NCBI GenBank assembly: GCA_033296705.1
Contig: MU856844.1
Location: 124,001-188,000 of the forward strand
Source of the DNA: Chaetomidium leptoderma
Taxonomy: Eukaryota > Ascomycota > Sordariomycetes > Sordariales > Chaetomiaceae
DNA: 64,000 nt
Reading direction: 5' to 3'
In this document: piece by piece, positions 34,301 to 46,500 of the stretch
How positions within the stretch are numbered: position 1 is the first letter of the stretch
Layout of the letters: the number at the start of each line of letters is the position of its first letter
The notes under the pieces: model-generated
Databases searched by the model: none
Told to the model about the DNA's origin: nothing
What the model saw: the letters and a program-made list of their open reading frames with translations, nothing else
Program-made: the position numbers and the translations under genes

Positions 34301-36711
34301 ATGTCACTCAAGCAGTCGTGATACATCTTCCAGCGGCCCTCCTGGTCGGGCCCGCTGTTCAGAATATTGTCAAACTTTTGAATGGCAAACTGTTGGATGT
34401 CGGGATAGGCGACCGGTGACTGCGGCCCGAAGCCCGATGACTGGCGGATGAGGCGGATGCAGAGATCGAAGGGCGCCGAGTCGTTGAGGAGGCTCTCCGG
34501 AAATCGGGTGAGGACCTGTTTCAGAACTTGGTCGCAGAAATCCCGCGTGGTCGAGCCGAAGACCTCCACGGGCACCGTGTTCAACTTTTCGAAGAAATAC
34601 ATCAATGACTCCTGTGTGAAAAGGTTGGCAATGCGGCCGATCATGCGGATGAGCGCATCCGAGACGCGGGGATCTTGCGTCGACGTGACGGTTTGCCACA
34701 AGATGTCTGTGTGCGCGCGTGAATATGTGTTTGAGACGACCAGGAATCCGATGATATTGCTGCTCTCAAGGGTGATCTCTGGGTGACACGTCGGGCCCAG
34801 GATGTAGTTGACCAATCCTGCGCGGAGGAGAAAGTCGGCGATGTAGCGCAGGAGAGCGAGAGTGGCCTCCTCGCCAAGCGGTTCCGGGTTCTTGCGATAC
34901 AAGGCAACCAAATCGGTACACATTGTACTCACCGCCATAACCCGCAGTTGCATCTGCCCAGACTTGATGAGTTTGACGAAGTGGGTGAACTTCCAAAGGT
35001 AGGCGATCGCCTCTGGCACGTGTTGTTGCGCGATGGGTAGCTCGGCTTGGAGATGCTGGTTGACGACCTCCGGGGGGACGACGCCAGCTGTGGCGAGACA
35101 GGTTTGATATATCTCTGTCAGTCCCTCGATGAGATTTCCCGCGCCCTCGGGCGAGAGCTGGTTGAGATTCTTATCAACCATGTCCGACAGCATGGTGGAC
35201 ATGGTCGTGAAGAATGGGTACATATGAGTAATGATGCGCCGCGCAGACTCGGTGACTTGCTGACCAGGGTAAGGCGCCCTGCGGAAGACGTACTTCAAGA
35301 CATTTCCCGCAATGAGGCATAGGTTTCCGAGGTGGTCAGTGACCGGCTTGGGGAACTGGGACACGAAACGGAGCTCGGCCGTGGCCAGCTGTTTGATGTT
35401 TGCGAGTGAGCCGCCCAGGACCGCTGGGTAATTCTGGAATGTGTCGAGGACGGCAGCCATCTCTACGATATAGCTCCAATCGTCTTCCCCGTTGGTGCGC
35501 AAGTGCGAGGTGTGCATCGTCACCTCGTCTCGGCGCGTGAGCGCACCGAGAGCGTGGACGTAGGATGGTGAGGCAAGCGCCTGCAAGCGCGCTTGGTCGG
35601 ACAAGGTTTGGTTCCGCAAGATTTTGAGGTCGAATTCAACAAAGAAGGCTGCCAGCTGGGAAAATGACTTGTAGAACGCAAACATATCCTGCCGCAGGTC
35701 CTTGGACCGGGGGTAAGGGGACCTAAAATGGAGATTAGTTTCTGTCGCCATGTCGGAATTCAATCCATCAAACACTCACTTTCGGTTGGCCATGTGGAGG
35801 GGCAGTTGGGGCACCGACTGCCACATGTCCCGGTACATGAAGTATGTATCATCGACGGCACGGGGAGAGGCGGCCTTGACGTAGTCGATATACTTGTCTA
35901 TCCACTCGATGAAGGCACGAGGTACTTGGTCGTCTAGGGAATGAATGCATGTCAGTGCTGACCACCCACACATAATCAAGAAAACAGCACAGGTGGGCTT
36001 ACGGGTTGGCAAGTATTGCAATAACCGGATGACAGTCTCGAGATATGACTCTGTGGCGTCGTGGAATGGGAATGAGACGGTCGGGTCGTACACCAGGGAC
36101 CGGCCAGACTCGTCCAACATTGTGATGGACTCGTCGTCGTCGAAATCGGCGTCATCCTCTGCATCCACCGATATTATCTCGATTGGCGGGCTCCCGCTCT
36201 CCGACCTCAACGACCCCGGTGTGTCGACGGCCGTACCGTTCGCCGGCATGACCGCCTCGGGTTCCTCTACGCTGGTTTTCACGGCATCGGTCGGGGATGC
36301 GGAAGGTGGCGGGGTGGTGCCCGCGGGGGATGGCGAAGGGGGCGACGAAGGGATCGCTTCGAGGGATCGCGACGGCGTCCGCACATTTATGGTGACGCGG
36401 CTGGAGCGCGGTTCCGAAGCAGGCTCGATGTTGTGATGCTGCGGTTCGGGCGTCGCGGGGATGGCCGGGTCCAAGTCGATCTTCATGGCAGAATCGCTCC
36501 TCTGCTCGTGCGCCGACGTGCCCGCGGCGGGTGAGGCTGGAAAAGAATCGAGAGTCTCGGCCGACCGACTTGGGGACTCGCTGGCCAGGGATGTGCGCCG
36601 CCGCTTCCGAGAGGAGAGGTCGTTGTCGTCGAAAGGATTGGGGCGGGTCGAGCAAGGCTCGGAGGAGACAGCACGTTCTCTCGACGGATCGGCTGTCGAA
36701 GCTTCAGCCAT
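28355..36711 (-). CDS. Giant ubiquitin-specific protease (USP9X/USP34 type)
   Basis: Cysteine deubiquitinase of about 2567 residues. Twelve exons: 36003-36711, 35780-35933, 33013-35722, 32596-32956, 32231-32537, 31939-32164, 31769-31881, 31500-31711, 30873-31442, 30760-30811, 28527-30703, 28355-28467; all phases agree. The N-terminus is disordered, then comes a long helical-repeat region as in USP9X and USP34. The USP domain starts near residue 1618: the Cys box GLRNLSNTCYFNSLLTQLF has the nucleophile near 1631, exon 10 supplies NKYKCSTCDRHVDAVKR with the finger-type CxxC, and the His box SGHYYSYIR has the general base near 1882, followed by WVEFNDETVSPWDP with the Asn/Asp partner. A helical C-terminal region follows. 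Introns 6 and 7 (57 nt each) are stop-free and 3n, so their retention would go unnoticed; intron 4 has two possible acceptors 9 nt apart. The fungal substrates are unknown. Confidence 0.9.
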
Positions 36712-38649
36712 CGGGCTTGTGCAAAAGGAAAACCTGGGGAAGGCGGCTTTGGCTCCGCAGACGGGTGAGCTCCGCTCGGGGAAGCTCGGTGGCAGCTTCT
36801 TGATCTCTCAGTTAGCATATGGTGGTGTTTTGTGATAGGTGCATGTCCATCAAGGTGGGGGTGGATGCTTGGTTGGTTTGGAGGCTTGGTTCGCTTCCCG
36901 CTTGTGCTGGGGTGGGAAAAGGCAGACGCGGCCCGGGGCAGCCAGCCAAAGAGCCAAAGCCAGAGAGACGGGAGCTCAGGCCCAGCTTTGGAGAGCTCTG
37001 GTTGGACGCGTTGCCCAGGAGAGGTGATAAGGTAAACGTGTGTGAATGGGAATGGGAGCCAGCAAGAAAAACCTAACGACAAAGAGGAAGAAAGCAAGCA
37101 GCGCCCTTGCCAACGGGATTGAAGAAACACGGAAAGGGCGACTTGCCGTGAGCTCCTTTTGTGCTTGATGTTTTCCCGTCTGCTCAGTGTTTCGTCTGCT
37201 CAGTGTTTCGTCTGCTCAGTGTTTCGTCTGCTCAGTGTTTCGTTCGGTGCTGGGGTAACTCGTGGTGTGGATGTGGGGAGTGCAGGGTGAGCTCGGTTGG
37301 TGAACGCACTCCTGGCAGGGCAGTGATGTAAGTGAGAGAGAGACAGTGCTGTGGTTTGCAGCAGGCTGCAGCTCGATGCCCGGAAGGGGAGCGAGCGGAG
37401 GCCTGGACAGGCAGGCGCGGGAAAATGCAGATTCGCGAGCGGAAGAAGGAAAATCAACACATACCTGCCAAAGAGCCAGCGACGCGCAGTAAATACAGGC
37501 AAGAGTAATATCCTGGTGTCGGCAGCGCTAGATGATGTTCTGCAGCTCTGGCGATGATTTTAAGGCTGGAGGGCTTGGGGCAGTCCAGGCGTACGGGTCC
37601 CGCAGTGGGCGAGATGGGAATGACGGGAAGAAACGAGGGGCCGACGGGTGGCCTGCGGGGCGTGCGGAAAGAGATGCGGGGACGGGGTGTGTGTAGAGGT
37701 TGGCTGCTTTGCGCACCACAACGGATGCCCGGTTTAAGGTTGCCGGAGAACGAAAAACAGAGGTTCTTGTAAGGTAGACAGTTCACAACAGAATGAATAT
37801 AATAACAACCAACCACTACCATAATTCAGTTCGGCAATCTGGTCATTCCATATCGGCCTTGATCGTGGGCCCCACCCAAGGTAAGGCACGACACTGCACA
37901 GAAAGAGCAACAGCTCTCCCATCTCCCCAGAGCTTCCCACGTACCAAGTCACACACCAAGTTGCACTTCAAATCAATAAAGTCACGTTCTCCCTCTGTTC
38001 AACAGGCTAAAGAACGAGGTACAGCACGTGGAAAGGCTTCAAAGACTGGAGCCCCAAGATGGAATACATTCACTACCGAATTAATTGCACACTGGTGTCC
38101 CTTTATCCCACCAGCGCCAGATCGCCAGCAGCGGATTCTGCGGGTCCGCGGGTCCGGTCCCACAAACGGGCGACGGGACCCCTGTCGCTCATTTTTCTGG
38201 TTCACTTCACAATGGAAGTCGTCCCCCATGATTGAGCTTAGTGAACCGTCCGTCAACCCGGCAGCCGGCTATGCATTGAAGGAAAATCAACAAAACAACG
38301 AGACGTCGTTCCTCAGGCTTATTTGGTGTTATTTTCTTCTTCTTCTTCAAGCTCGCGGAATAATCGACTCGTTGCGTAACTTGCGTTTACATCTCCAGCT
38401 GCCAACAACCTCCATCCAGGCCAACGGCTGCCAAGACTCGAGACCTTTGTCACAACTGCGCCTCGGCCGCCTTGTTGGTCATCTAAACGAGGCATAGGCT
38501 TTCGATTCTGGGCCATTGGCGGTTGGTTTAAGGGAAAGTGACTTGTTTGACACTGCCAACTGGGCTGGCAAGTTGGTCTTTTGCGACGCTCTTCTCAAAA
38601 GGCGTTTCCGGAATCCAGATTCCCCCGTCGTGGCGGCCACGGTGCTGCA
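36712..38649. other. Divergent intergenic region, no gene seen
   Basis: Holds the promoters of the ubiquitin protease gene (minus) and POP3 (plus), 1.94 kb. It contains the four-copy 16-bp tandem repeat at 37178-37241. Open frames of 100-230 codons (for example 37793-38497 plus) lack any domain. Confidence 0.55.
37178..37241. repeat. 16-bp tandem repeat, 4 copies
   Basis: The unit GTCTGCTCAGTGTTTC is repeated four times without mismatch, 470-530 bases upstream of the ubiquitin protease start. Perfect copies suggest recent expansion or selection on a repeated binding site. Confidence 0.95.
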
Positions 38650-39505
38650 ATGGAGCGTAAAAAGATCGTGCACACGCTAGACACACCTTACTCTGCCGCC
38701 GAATGGTCCGCAAACCCTTAGAATCCCCCGCTCACCGTGCACTCTATCCGCTGACCAACAGAAAAAGGCCGCAGATACACCAAGACGACCAAGATGCCAT
38801 CCTGGAACTCCTCTGCCAGTAAGCCTGGTTCCAGTCTTTCTTCGGCCAGGCGCCCTCTCTCTGACAACATCGCCGCGCAGACTGTTGGCGCCCCTTGGAG
38901 TCCACCGAAGGTCCTTCATCGCCCCATCCAAGGGGAAACGAAAACGGCCCAAGAAGGCCGGTAGCTCAGAAAACCCTGCGGAAGCAACGCCTACCCCTCC
39001 CGTGCCAGAATTGGCTGCCCATGTCGATGTAGGGCTCTCCAAGATTTCCCGCGCCTTGCAAGACATGACTGGCAAAGACGAGCTTGGGCTCCCGTCAGTA
39101 GACGCGTCATCCAAGCGTGGTGAAGCAGACTCCAAAGCGGACCCCAGACCCTACGCCGTGGTATTTGTGGCTCGCTCCGGTCAGTCCTCGGCATTCCACT
39201 GCCACTTCCCCCAGATGGTAGCTCTGGCCGCGCAACCACAGCCGGCGGACAAGGCTGTCAGGCTGGTCGGTTTCTCCAAGGCGTGTGAGGACCGGCTGAG
39301 CGCAGCAATCGGGATCCCCCGGGTCTCCAGCATCGGTCTGCGGGAAGATGCCCCGCAGGCCAGAGCGCTCGTCGAGTATGTGCGCGAGCATGTTGCCCCG
39401 GTTGAGGTTGCTTGGCTTCGGGAGGCTCAGTCTGCCCGGTATCTGGAGACCAAGATTGACGGTGTTCCCACAAAGGTTGGGACGAAGAAGCCGAGGCTTT
39501 CTTGA
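38650..39505 (+). CDS. POP3: RNase P/RNase MRP subunit POP3
   Basis: Protein subunit of the nuclear ribonucleoproteins that mature tRNA 5' ends and pre-rRNA. Three exons: 38650-38705, 38768-38818 and 38881-39505, giving 243 residues. Joined, the N-terminus reads MERKKIVHTLDTPYSAAEWP, then AILELLCQLLAPLGVHR, then PSKGKRKRPKK, the order expected for fungal Pop3. The C-terminal half has VPELAAHVDVGLSKISRAL, VVFVARSGQSSAFHCHFPQM, VRLVGFSKACEDRLSAAIGI and PRVSSIGL, ending in VAWL; this L7Ae-like part is well conserved. Intron 1 starts with GTCCGC, an atypical donor, but it is the only GT before an in-frame TAG and the join restores the conserved Trp-Pro. Intron 2 uses GTAAGC, CTGAC and GCAG. Acceptors in intron 1 are ambiguous in sequence, but only AAAAAG at 38767 keeps the frame. 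Confidence 0.88.
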
Positions 39506-40110
39506 GAGCACGTTTTCGACGTTCAAATACAACTGGCAGCCTTCGACTTTTCCCAGCAGAGGGAATGGGCGTGTCTCAGTCGTCCAACAGATGCAAGTCC
39601 CAACCTCTATGATAGCTGGGCACCAGCAATGAGCTGAAGTCAGAAATAAAGTTGCCGCATGCACATACCCGCCGCCGCCATGCCGTACAACCCTTGAACA
39701 GCAGCCCGCTAGCATCAAACTAATGCACGGGCATGTACTATGCCTGCTCTCATCTGTTGGCCTCGTTCCTCTAGCAGGTCTCGACCTCGTTCTGTGGCAT
39801 ACCCACCAAGTCTCCAGGGGGGGGTTGTGGGTGGACAAAGAGGTGGCTGAGGCTGGGGTCAAAAATGGCAGCACACGGTGAGAGTTGCATAATAAAATCA
39901 AATTCCCAGTATACTTCCAGTGAGGAGAGAGTAAAAATTCTATGGCTTCCTAATGACCCCTATTCTTCAAGCAAGGATATCAATTCTATCATGCCGTATC
40001 CCCCCCAAAAAACCCAAACAACTCCTACTTATATTGCAAACCCACTTCCACCCTCCCTATCCTACAAACCCCCCCCCCACACCTTCCCACCATTCCCACC
40101 ACCAACTCAC
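39506..40110. other. Convergent intergenic region, no gene seen
   Basis: Lies between the stops of POP3 (plus) and the NADH dehydrogenase gene (minus) and should contain both 3' UTRs. The right half is AC-rich on the plus strand. No coding sequence is visible. Confidence 0.6.
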
Positions 40111-41819
40111 TCAGAACCGACTAATCCCCCTCCCAAAAAGCCACGACACCATCCAATAAACCGGCACCAGCAGCTTGTTCCGCACCGACATGCTCTTGGT
40201 CAGGTAGGCGCCGCGCCAGACCACCCACGCCACCCAGCCCCGCAGCTGGTCGGCCTCGCTCTGGTGGATCGCCTTCCACCCGCCCAGGTAGGTCAGCGTG
40301 CCCCAGTTGCGGAACCGGAAGGGCTTGGCCGCGACGGCGGGCGCGCCGCCCGCGTTGAGCCGCTTGGCTAGGTGCGACGCCTGCTGCGAGGCCACCTGGG
40401 CTGTCTGGGGGAGGGCGGTTTGTGGTTGGTTCTTGAGGACGGCGCAGTCGCCTATTACGTAGACGTCTTCGAGGATGCTGTTGTTGTTGCTGCTACTACT
40501 ACTACTAGGGCTTTTGGAGGAGGGGGTGGTTGTTGATGTGCGCGCGCGGAGATAGGCGTCGGTGACGATGCCGCCGGTTCGGGGGTCGAGGAGGAGGTGG
40601 TGCGGGCTTGTCGCGGTTGTTGGTGTGGGGGGGTTGGGCCCCGGTGAGGCGAGCTCCTGTGCTGCGAGCTTGGCCATGAGCGGGTTGGCCATGAGCCCGG
40701 TGCTCCAGACTACTAGGCCGGCGCCGACTTCGTTGTCGCCGTACTCGGCGATCTTGATCTTGAGCGCGCCGTGGCGGCGGCCGAACTCGCCGTCGGCGGG
40801 GCGGAGACGTTGCAAGTGGTGCTCGGTTTTGACGCGGATGCTTTGCCGCGCGAACGTGTCCATGGCATACTTGGATAGCGCCTGGTCGAACATGGGGAGG
40901 ACTTTGGGGGCCACGTCGTAGACGGTGATGCTGACCAGGGGCACGAGGTCTGGGTACATCGGGGCCAGGTCGTCGCGGATTAGGTCGTGGAGTTCGGCGG
41001 CAAACTCGATGCCCGTGGGCCCTCCGCCGACGATGGCAAAGTGTAGAAGCTGACGCTTGTCGGCGTCGCTGAGATGGTCAGAGCCACGTGGGTATGAACA
41101 TTGCTCAAAGAGCGAAAGCACACGCAGGCGGATACGGCGGGCGTCGCCAATATCACGGAGGAAGTGGGCATGTTCGCGGACGCCCTCGATGCCAAAGGTC
41201 TGGCTGTAGGCGCCGCAAGCAATAACGAGCTTGTCGTAGGAAATGTCGATCAGGTCGCCCTTGGCACTCTTGGCTGGTGCCGACGCAGTCTTCTCCAAGC
41301 CAGCGGTTTCTGACGGTGGTGGAGAAGGGCCCGGGAGAATCGTCTTGCTTGCGGCTTCTTCAGCTGCGTTGGTCTCGACACGGATCGTCTTGCGGTTAAG
41401 GTCGATGTCGTCGGCCCAGCCCTGATAGAAGCCGACATTGCCCGGTAGGCGGCGAACGGGCTCCAAGATGGAGCGGAACTCGAGGGTGCCGACCGCGGTG
41501 GAGGCTAACAACGGGGTGAAGACAAAGTAGGAGCGCGGCGAGATGATGACACGCTCGTACTTGGCTGGGTCAAGGGTGCGAGCGAAGCCATAGCCTGCCC
41601 AGCCTGATCCAAGGATGACGACCCTTTCTCTGCGGGTATCATTGTCTGTGAAGGATATCAGTGGGGGTTGTCTTCTGTGAGGTGGTAAGAGGGCTGACTT
41701 TTGGCAAGACTGAAACCTCGTGTTGGCGTATGTGATCGGATCACAAGTTGACGACCGCGAGTAAGGCCGCGGAGGGACATCCTCGAGGAGGAGGAGGAGG
41801 AATGTGACAACGAGGACAT
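40111..41819 (-). CDS. Mitochondrial type II (alternative) NADH:ubiquinone oxidoreductase
   Basis: Non-proton-pumping, rotenone-insensitive FAD enzyme that passes electrons from NADH to ubiquinone at the inner mitochondrial membrane. Exons 41699-41819 and 40111-41645, 551 residues. The N-terminus is Ser/Arg-rich (RGLTRGRQLVIRSHTPTRGF), a typical mitochondrial targeting sequence. The FAD-binding motif VVILGSGWAGYGFARTL follows; a second dinucleotide fold has HFAIVGGGPTGIEFAAEL for NADH; GLVVWSTGL and VYVIGDCAV complete the FAD site. The C-terminus (WVVWRGAYLTKSMSVRNKL, then a hydrophobic helix ending GRGISRF) is the membrane-anchoring tail. No EF-hand insertion is visible, so a Ca-independent form, internal NDI1-like or NDE2-like, is likely; the side of the membrane cannot be told. 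The first intron donor may be GTCAGC at 41698 or GTTTCA slightly upstream; both keep the frame. Confidence 0.92.
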
Positions 41820-43578
41820 ATTGGCGAGCAATGTAAGTCTAGAATTCTCGAACCACCGAATCTGTGTTCAACAATGACAACAGCCACATTCGTTCGCACC
41901 AAAGACTGAATAAAACTGAGCACCTCTCCTCATGGTGAGTCAGTATAAATTATTTAAAATATCTGCATTCCCGATCAATGTGTCAGCGAAAAAAAACAAA
42001 GCGAGGTTCGGATAGGCGGGGTGTCCGAGAGGCCGAGACCATCCGTTGATGTCATGGGGCTTCTTCCATGGGGCGAACCCGGACATACCCGCTGCCACTT
42101 AAACAACCCGGGAGGACCCTGAACTCGAGCAAAAGGGATGACCCTCGTAAAATACATGCAGCTGCCGTGGAGTAGTTTCAGAAGTCTTTCTTGCTCCAAT
42201 TGACCAGCGCCGACCAACGTCGAGTCGTCGACGAGGCTGAGAGCTGTTGAACAGGACAAATGCGTCATTGGACGCCAAGCATCATGGCTTGGCTTGGCAC
42301 GCGACGAGTGCCGGCGTTGGGGGTTGGGGGCTTGGCTTGTTCTCCTGTTCGGGGAACATCGGAAGCATTTTGCAAAGAAGAGTACCGCGTTTTTCCGGAG
42401 AGTTATGTTCTGTACAGCGGAATAACGAATCAGTTTACAGGTTGCGATGGCCAATCAATAGCGGAACAGTTCTCAGTGGCTGACAGATGAGATGGACTGT
42501 GAAGACAGGAAGACAATCCAAGTCAAATAACATCAGGCACAACAATGTGTGGTTGATAAGGGTTAGGGTTCTATAGAACAGTGGTCTGCCTGCTTTTTTC
42601 TGTCGAGTCTTCAGGGGCTCAAACAATGACCTCCCGTTGAAGCCATACAATGCCCCTTTATTAGTAGTTGGTGATATTCTTTAATTCCAGCCTACCGCCT
42701 GGTTTTGTCTCGAGCACATTGCCGCAGCTGAATGCTCGCTCGATCAATGGCATTGTTGACTCGGCAAATGAAACCTCTCCAAGCCTCCGCAGCTGGAAAT
42801 GCCAGACCTTTGTGGCTGTCTGAAGTCTCAGTTGCCCGGTCAAATGCGTTGCATCGGCCTGCATCCAGCCTGCTGCATGTCGGTCATCGCTGCTCCCCTT
42901 GCATTTGCTGCTCCAAGCAGGCAATCGTCGCTTCGTGTCCGTTGATTGGCTGTCTTGGGCGCGCGACCAGGGCTGGGCCGCAAGAAACGGGCACAGCAGC
43001 CAGGGAAAGCGCTGGGCCGCCGTCTGTGTGGGGTTTCACGCGGCCGAGACGGCCTGGCAGCAGTGGCAGGAGGGAAGAATGAACGGCTCGCTGCCGCAGG
43101 GGTTGCCCAGCAACGGGGCCAAGGTGCACACGAGGGGCTGTTGTCAGTGTTTACTTCGCTGGGCCAATCAGCGCAGCGCATGCGCCGTCGCACCGCACCT
43201 TGAGAAAGCGGGAAGCTCCCTTAAACACCAGAACCCAGATTCCGCCAGCAGTGCCGCAGCTGTTGAACCTCACCTACGTTCTCTCATTCACCATTGTCGG
43301 TGTCCGGATATAGCTGCTGCGCGGTTGTGGTCAACATTTCTTTGTTATCGCAATCCCTTCTACGAGACCCAAACCAAGACAACATACAGCATCCCTTCCT
43401 TTGCTTCGCGATTGCGATACATCAGTCATTTTTTGGCGACTGCGCAACCGACTGCCTGGTCTCTTTACAGTCGCGGACAGCCACAACCGCAACTGGAAAA
43501 AAGAAGCAAACAAAACAGACCATCGGTACCCCGCGCTTCAGCTTAATTGGATTGATTGATTGATATCCAACCCCGAGC
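41820..43578. other. Divergent intergenic region, no gene seen
   Basis: Promoters of the NADH dehydrogenase gene (minus) and BUD4 (plus) lie here. A telomere-like GGGTTAGGGTT occurs at 42560-42570 and an ATTG run at about 43548-43565 just before BUD4. A frame at 42899-43546 (215 codons) overlaps others and shows no domain, so I do not call it. Confidence 0.55.
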
Positions 43579-46500
43579 ATGCCATCCGAGCACCCGGTAT
43601 GTTGTCGCAATTCGCACTGACTGCATCAACCCCGCCAACTCTGCAAAATATTTCTAACAATACGCTCCAGGTGCAACCTCTGCGTCTTTCCAAGAGCCGC
43701 ACGATGCCTACTCCCGCAAAGGTTGGCAGCGCCGTCCCGCGCCCGCTCTCGGAGTTGTCGCCGACCGAGAAGCGGCGGAATTCGCCCAGCTGGAACCAGA
43801 CCACCAAGGTGAGACAGTCTCATGCCATCCCTCTGCTAGCCGAGCGTCGCAGGCAGGCCGACTAACTGATTGTTTTTTCCCCGCGTGTCAGAAAATGGCA
43901 CTCACCGACTCGTCGCCATTCCAGTCGTCGCCCTTGGAGAACACCACTTCCCCGCGCATGTTCTGGCAGAACCGCAGCTTCAACTCGGAAAACAACTACG
44001 GCGCCGTTTCCGGCTCGCCATCTCCGTGCCGCCGCTCCTCCATTGAGCGCTTGCAACGGGCTTCCCGCGTCAAGAACAGCAACATCTTGGCCCTCGAGCA
44101 GAAGCAGGAGTACGACCCGACACGGGTACCCCACGTTGAGCGCCCTCTGGCCAAAGTCCAAGGCAACGCTTTTGGTGGCAACGGCGCCGCCGGCCTCCGC
44201 TCCGAGAACCACAACCCCTTTAGCCACCAGAGGAGCGAGAGCAAGACCAGCATCCCGGCCTTGAGCCCCTCCAAGTCGGCCTTCCCCCCCATGAGCCCGC
44301 CGATGCGGCCAACGACACCCAGCAAGGATCAACCATCACCCATGAAGTCCTCGCTCTCCTCGACCCGCTTTAAGAGCAGCTTCGATATGGAGACAGGTAC
44401 CTGGTCAGAGATGTCGGGTGACGAGCGCGACCTCCCAGAGGGCAAGTCGCTTCACCGCCACCAAAAGAGCGTCACCTTCGACGCGGCTCCGCCACAGGTG
44501 AATGAGTATGAGATGGCTACTCCCGATCTCTCGTCCATCGGGAGCAACTCTCGGGAAGGTAGTTACGACTCGGGGGAGGACGACGACGACGAAGACCACT
44601 ACTTTATCGACGGCAGCGTCGACCAGGATGACAGCTTCGACGCCTCGCTTGAGGATACCGACAAGACGCCCGTTGTGGGCCCCGATGACTGGAGGCAAGG
44701 TAGCCACGATCATGCCTTCGAGAAGAGCCCCGGGCCCGATGACTTTTCGCCCGTCCAGAAACCGCCTCATCGTCGCACCGACTCGTCCAACTCGAATGGC
44801 GAGAGCCGTCCGCTGCCGCCTCTCCCAGGTATGGGCCAGGCTTCTTCTAGAAGCCTGCCTTCGCCTCCGCCGGCATCCGACGCCAAGGCTGATTCTCAAA
44901 ATATTGGCAACGGCAGAATGCCACTAGAAGAGCGCCTGAGACTCATGATGCTCTCCGACGACGGCAAATCCGCGGCCGAGCAGCAGCGTGAGCGCCGCAT
45001 GAGACGCGCTGGTCCCCGCGAGCGCGCAGAGAGCCACACCCCCGAGAGGGAAAGCCGGAGCCCCAGCGTGCAGCCTCACGCCGACCACGCCGACTACGAG
45101 GAGGAAGACACCATCGGGGAGTTGTCGGGTCTCGAGGAGTACCAACTCCCTCCGCGCATCTCACGAGAGTCAATCCTCCGCCGTGTGAACGGCAACAAGC
45201 CATTCGAGCGCGAGTCCGACTACCAATTCTCATCGCCGCCTGCCCCCTCGGCTCTTGAGAGCGGCTTCCAGTACGACCCCGACGTGGCGATCCCTAGCAC
45301 CGAGGATTCCATGATGGACGACGACGACGACGACGAGTCTGACGAGGGCAGCGTCATCATCACGCGCGACGTCGAGGACCAAGACTTTGACGTCGATTCC
45401 CTCACCGACTTGTACCAGCGCTCTGAGACGTTTGAAGGAGATGACCTAGATGACGACGACGACAAGATGCTGTCGGGCGATGATAGCGCGAGCCAGTACT
45501 CTGATGAGACTGAGTCTCAAGAGGGCAACAAGGTGCAAGAGCCCGAAGAGGACCAGGTTCCTACCCCGCGGGCCACCTCTCCGGCCGATGAGCCGGCGGC
45601 CCCGGCCCAACAAGAGCCTGAAGCCCGCGCATCGTTCGAGCTGCCAGACCGGGCGGAGCAGACCGACTTTTCCAAGAGCTTCGATTCCTGCATGCTCGCC
45701 AAGCCTGAGGAGCCAGAAGTTGCTGCAGAGCCCGAGAAGTCAGCTATGACGGATGCTCAGTCCCGGCCCTTCACACCCGAGCAACAGCTCACAAGGTCGC
45801 TTACGAAGCCCGAGTATGATGGATCGGGATGGGGTGAGCCTGAGGAGACGTACGACGACCCAGGCACTCCTGACTCTGTCATCCACCATCCGTTGCCCGA
45901 CAGCGAACTCGAGGCAGCCCGGGTGTCTCCTGCCATCCCGGAGCAGATTGCAACCATCAAATCGGCATCCGGTTCCAAGCTCAAGACGCGGCCCTCGGCC
46001 ACTCCCTCGGATCTGGCCGCCATGCGAGAGGCTCGCCGGCAGGTCAGCCGTGAGATCCCGCCCATCCCCGAACGACACCGCAACCGCATCTCCCGCGACA
46101 TGGAGGTCGAGGTTAGCGAGGTCACTGGCGACTTCCTTGAACGTCACCCGAGCTTTAAGAAGCGCAGTTTGACCCTGGATCTCGACCTCGGCCTCAGCCT
46201 TGACCAGGACTTTGACCGGGTTATCGAGGCTCAAAAGGTTGCGTTCCACCAAGTTTCTTATTATTTTCCACACTCTACCACGGCAGCCAGCCTGTTTCAA
46301 GCGGAACAGGAACCTGCCCAGCAAGAACTACTGCCCCATACAGCAACCACAGGCAACTTGGATACTAACATCGCTCACCGCAAACAGCGCGGCTACTTGA
46401 TGCGGCAGAACACCAAGGTCGTGACGGCCAGCGACAAGGAGGGCGACGATGCCCGCGCCTGCCGATCGGCGGGCAACTCACCAGTGAAGGCGGCTCGCCC

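Noticed and set aside
36483..37130. Minus-strand frame overlapping the 5' end of the ubiquitin protease gene
   Set aside because: It is in a different frame from the protease N-terminus and gives a Ser/Pro/Arg-rich random sequence.
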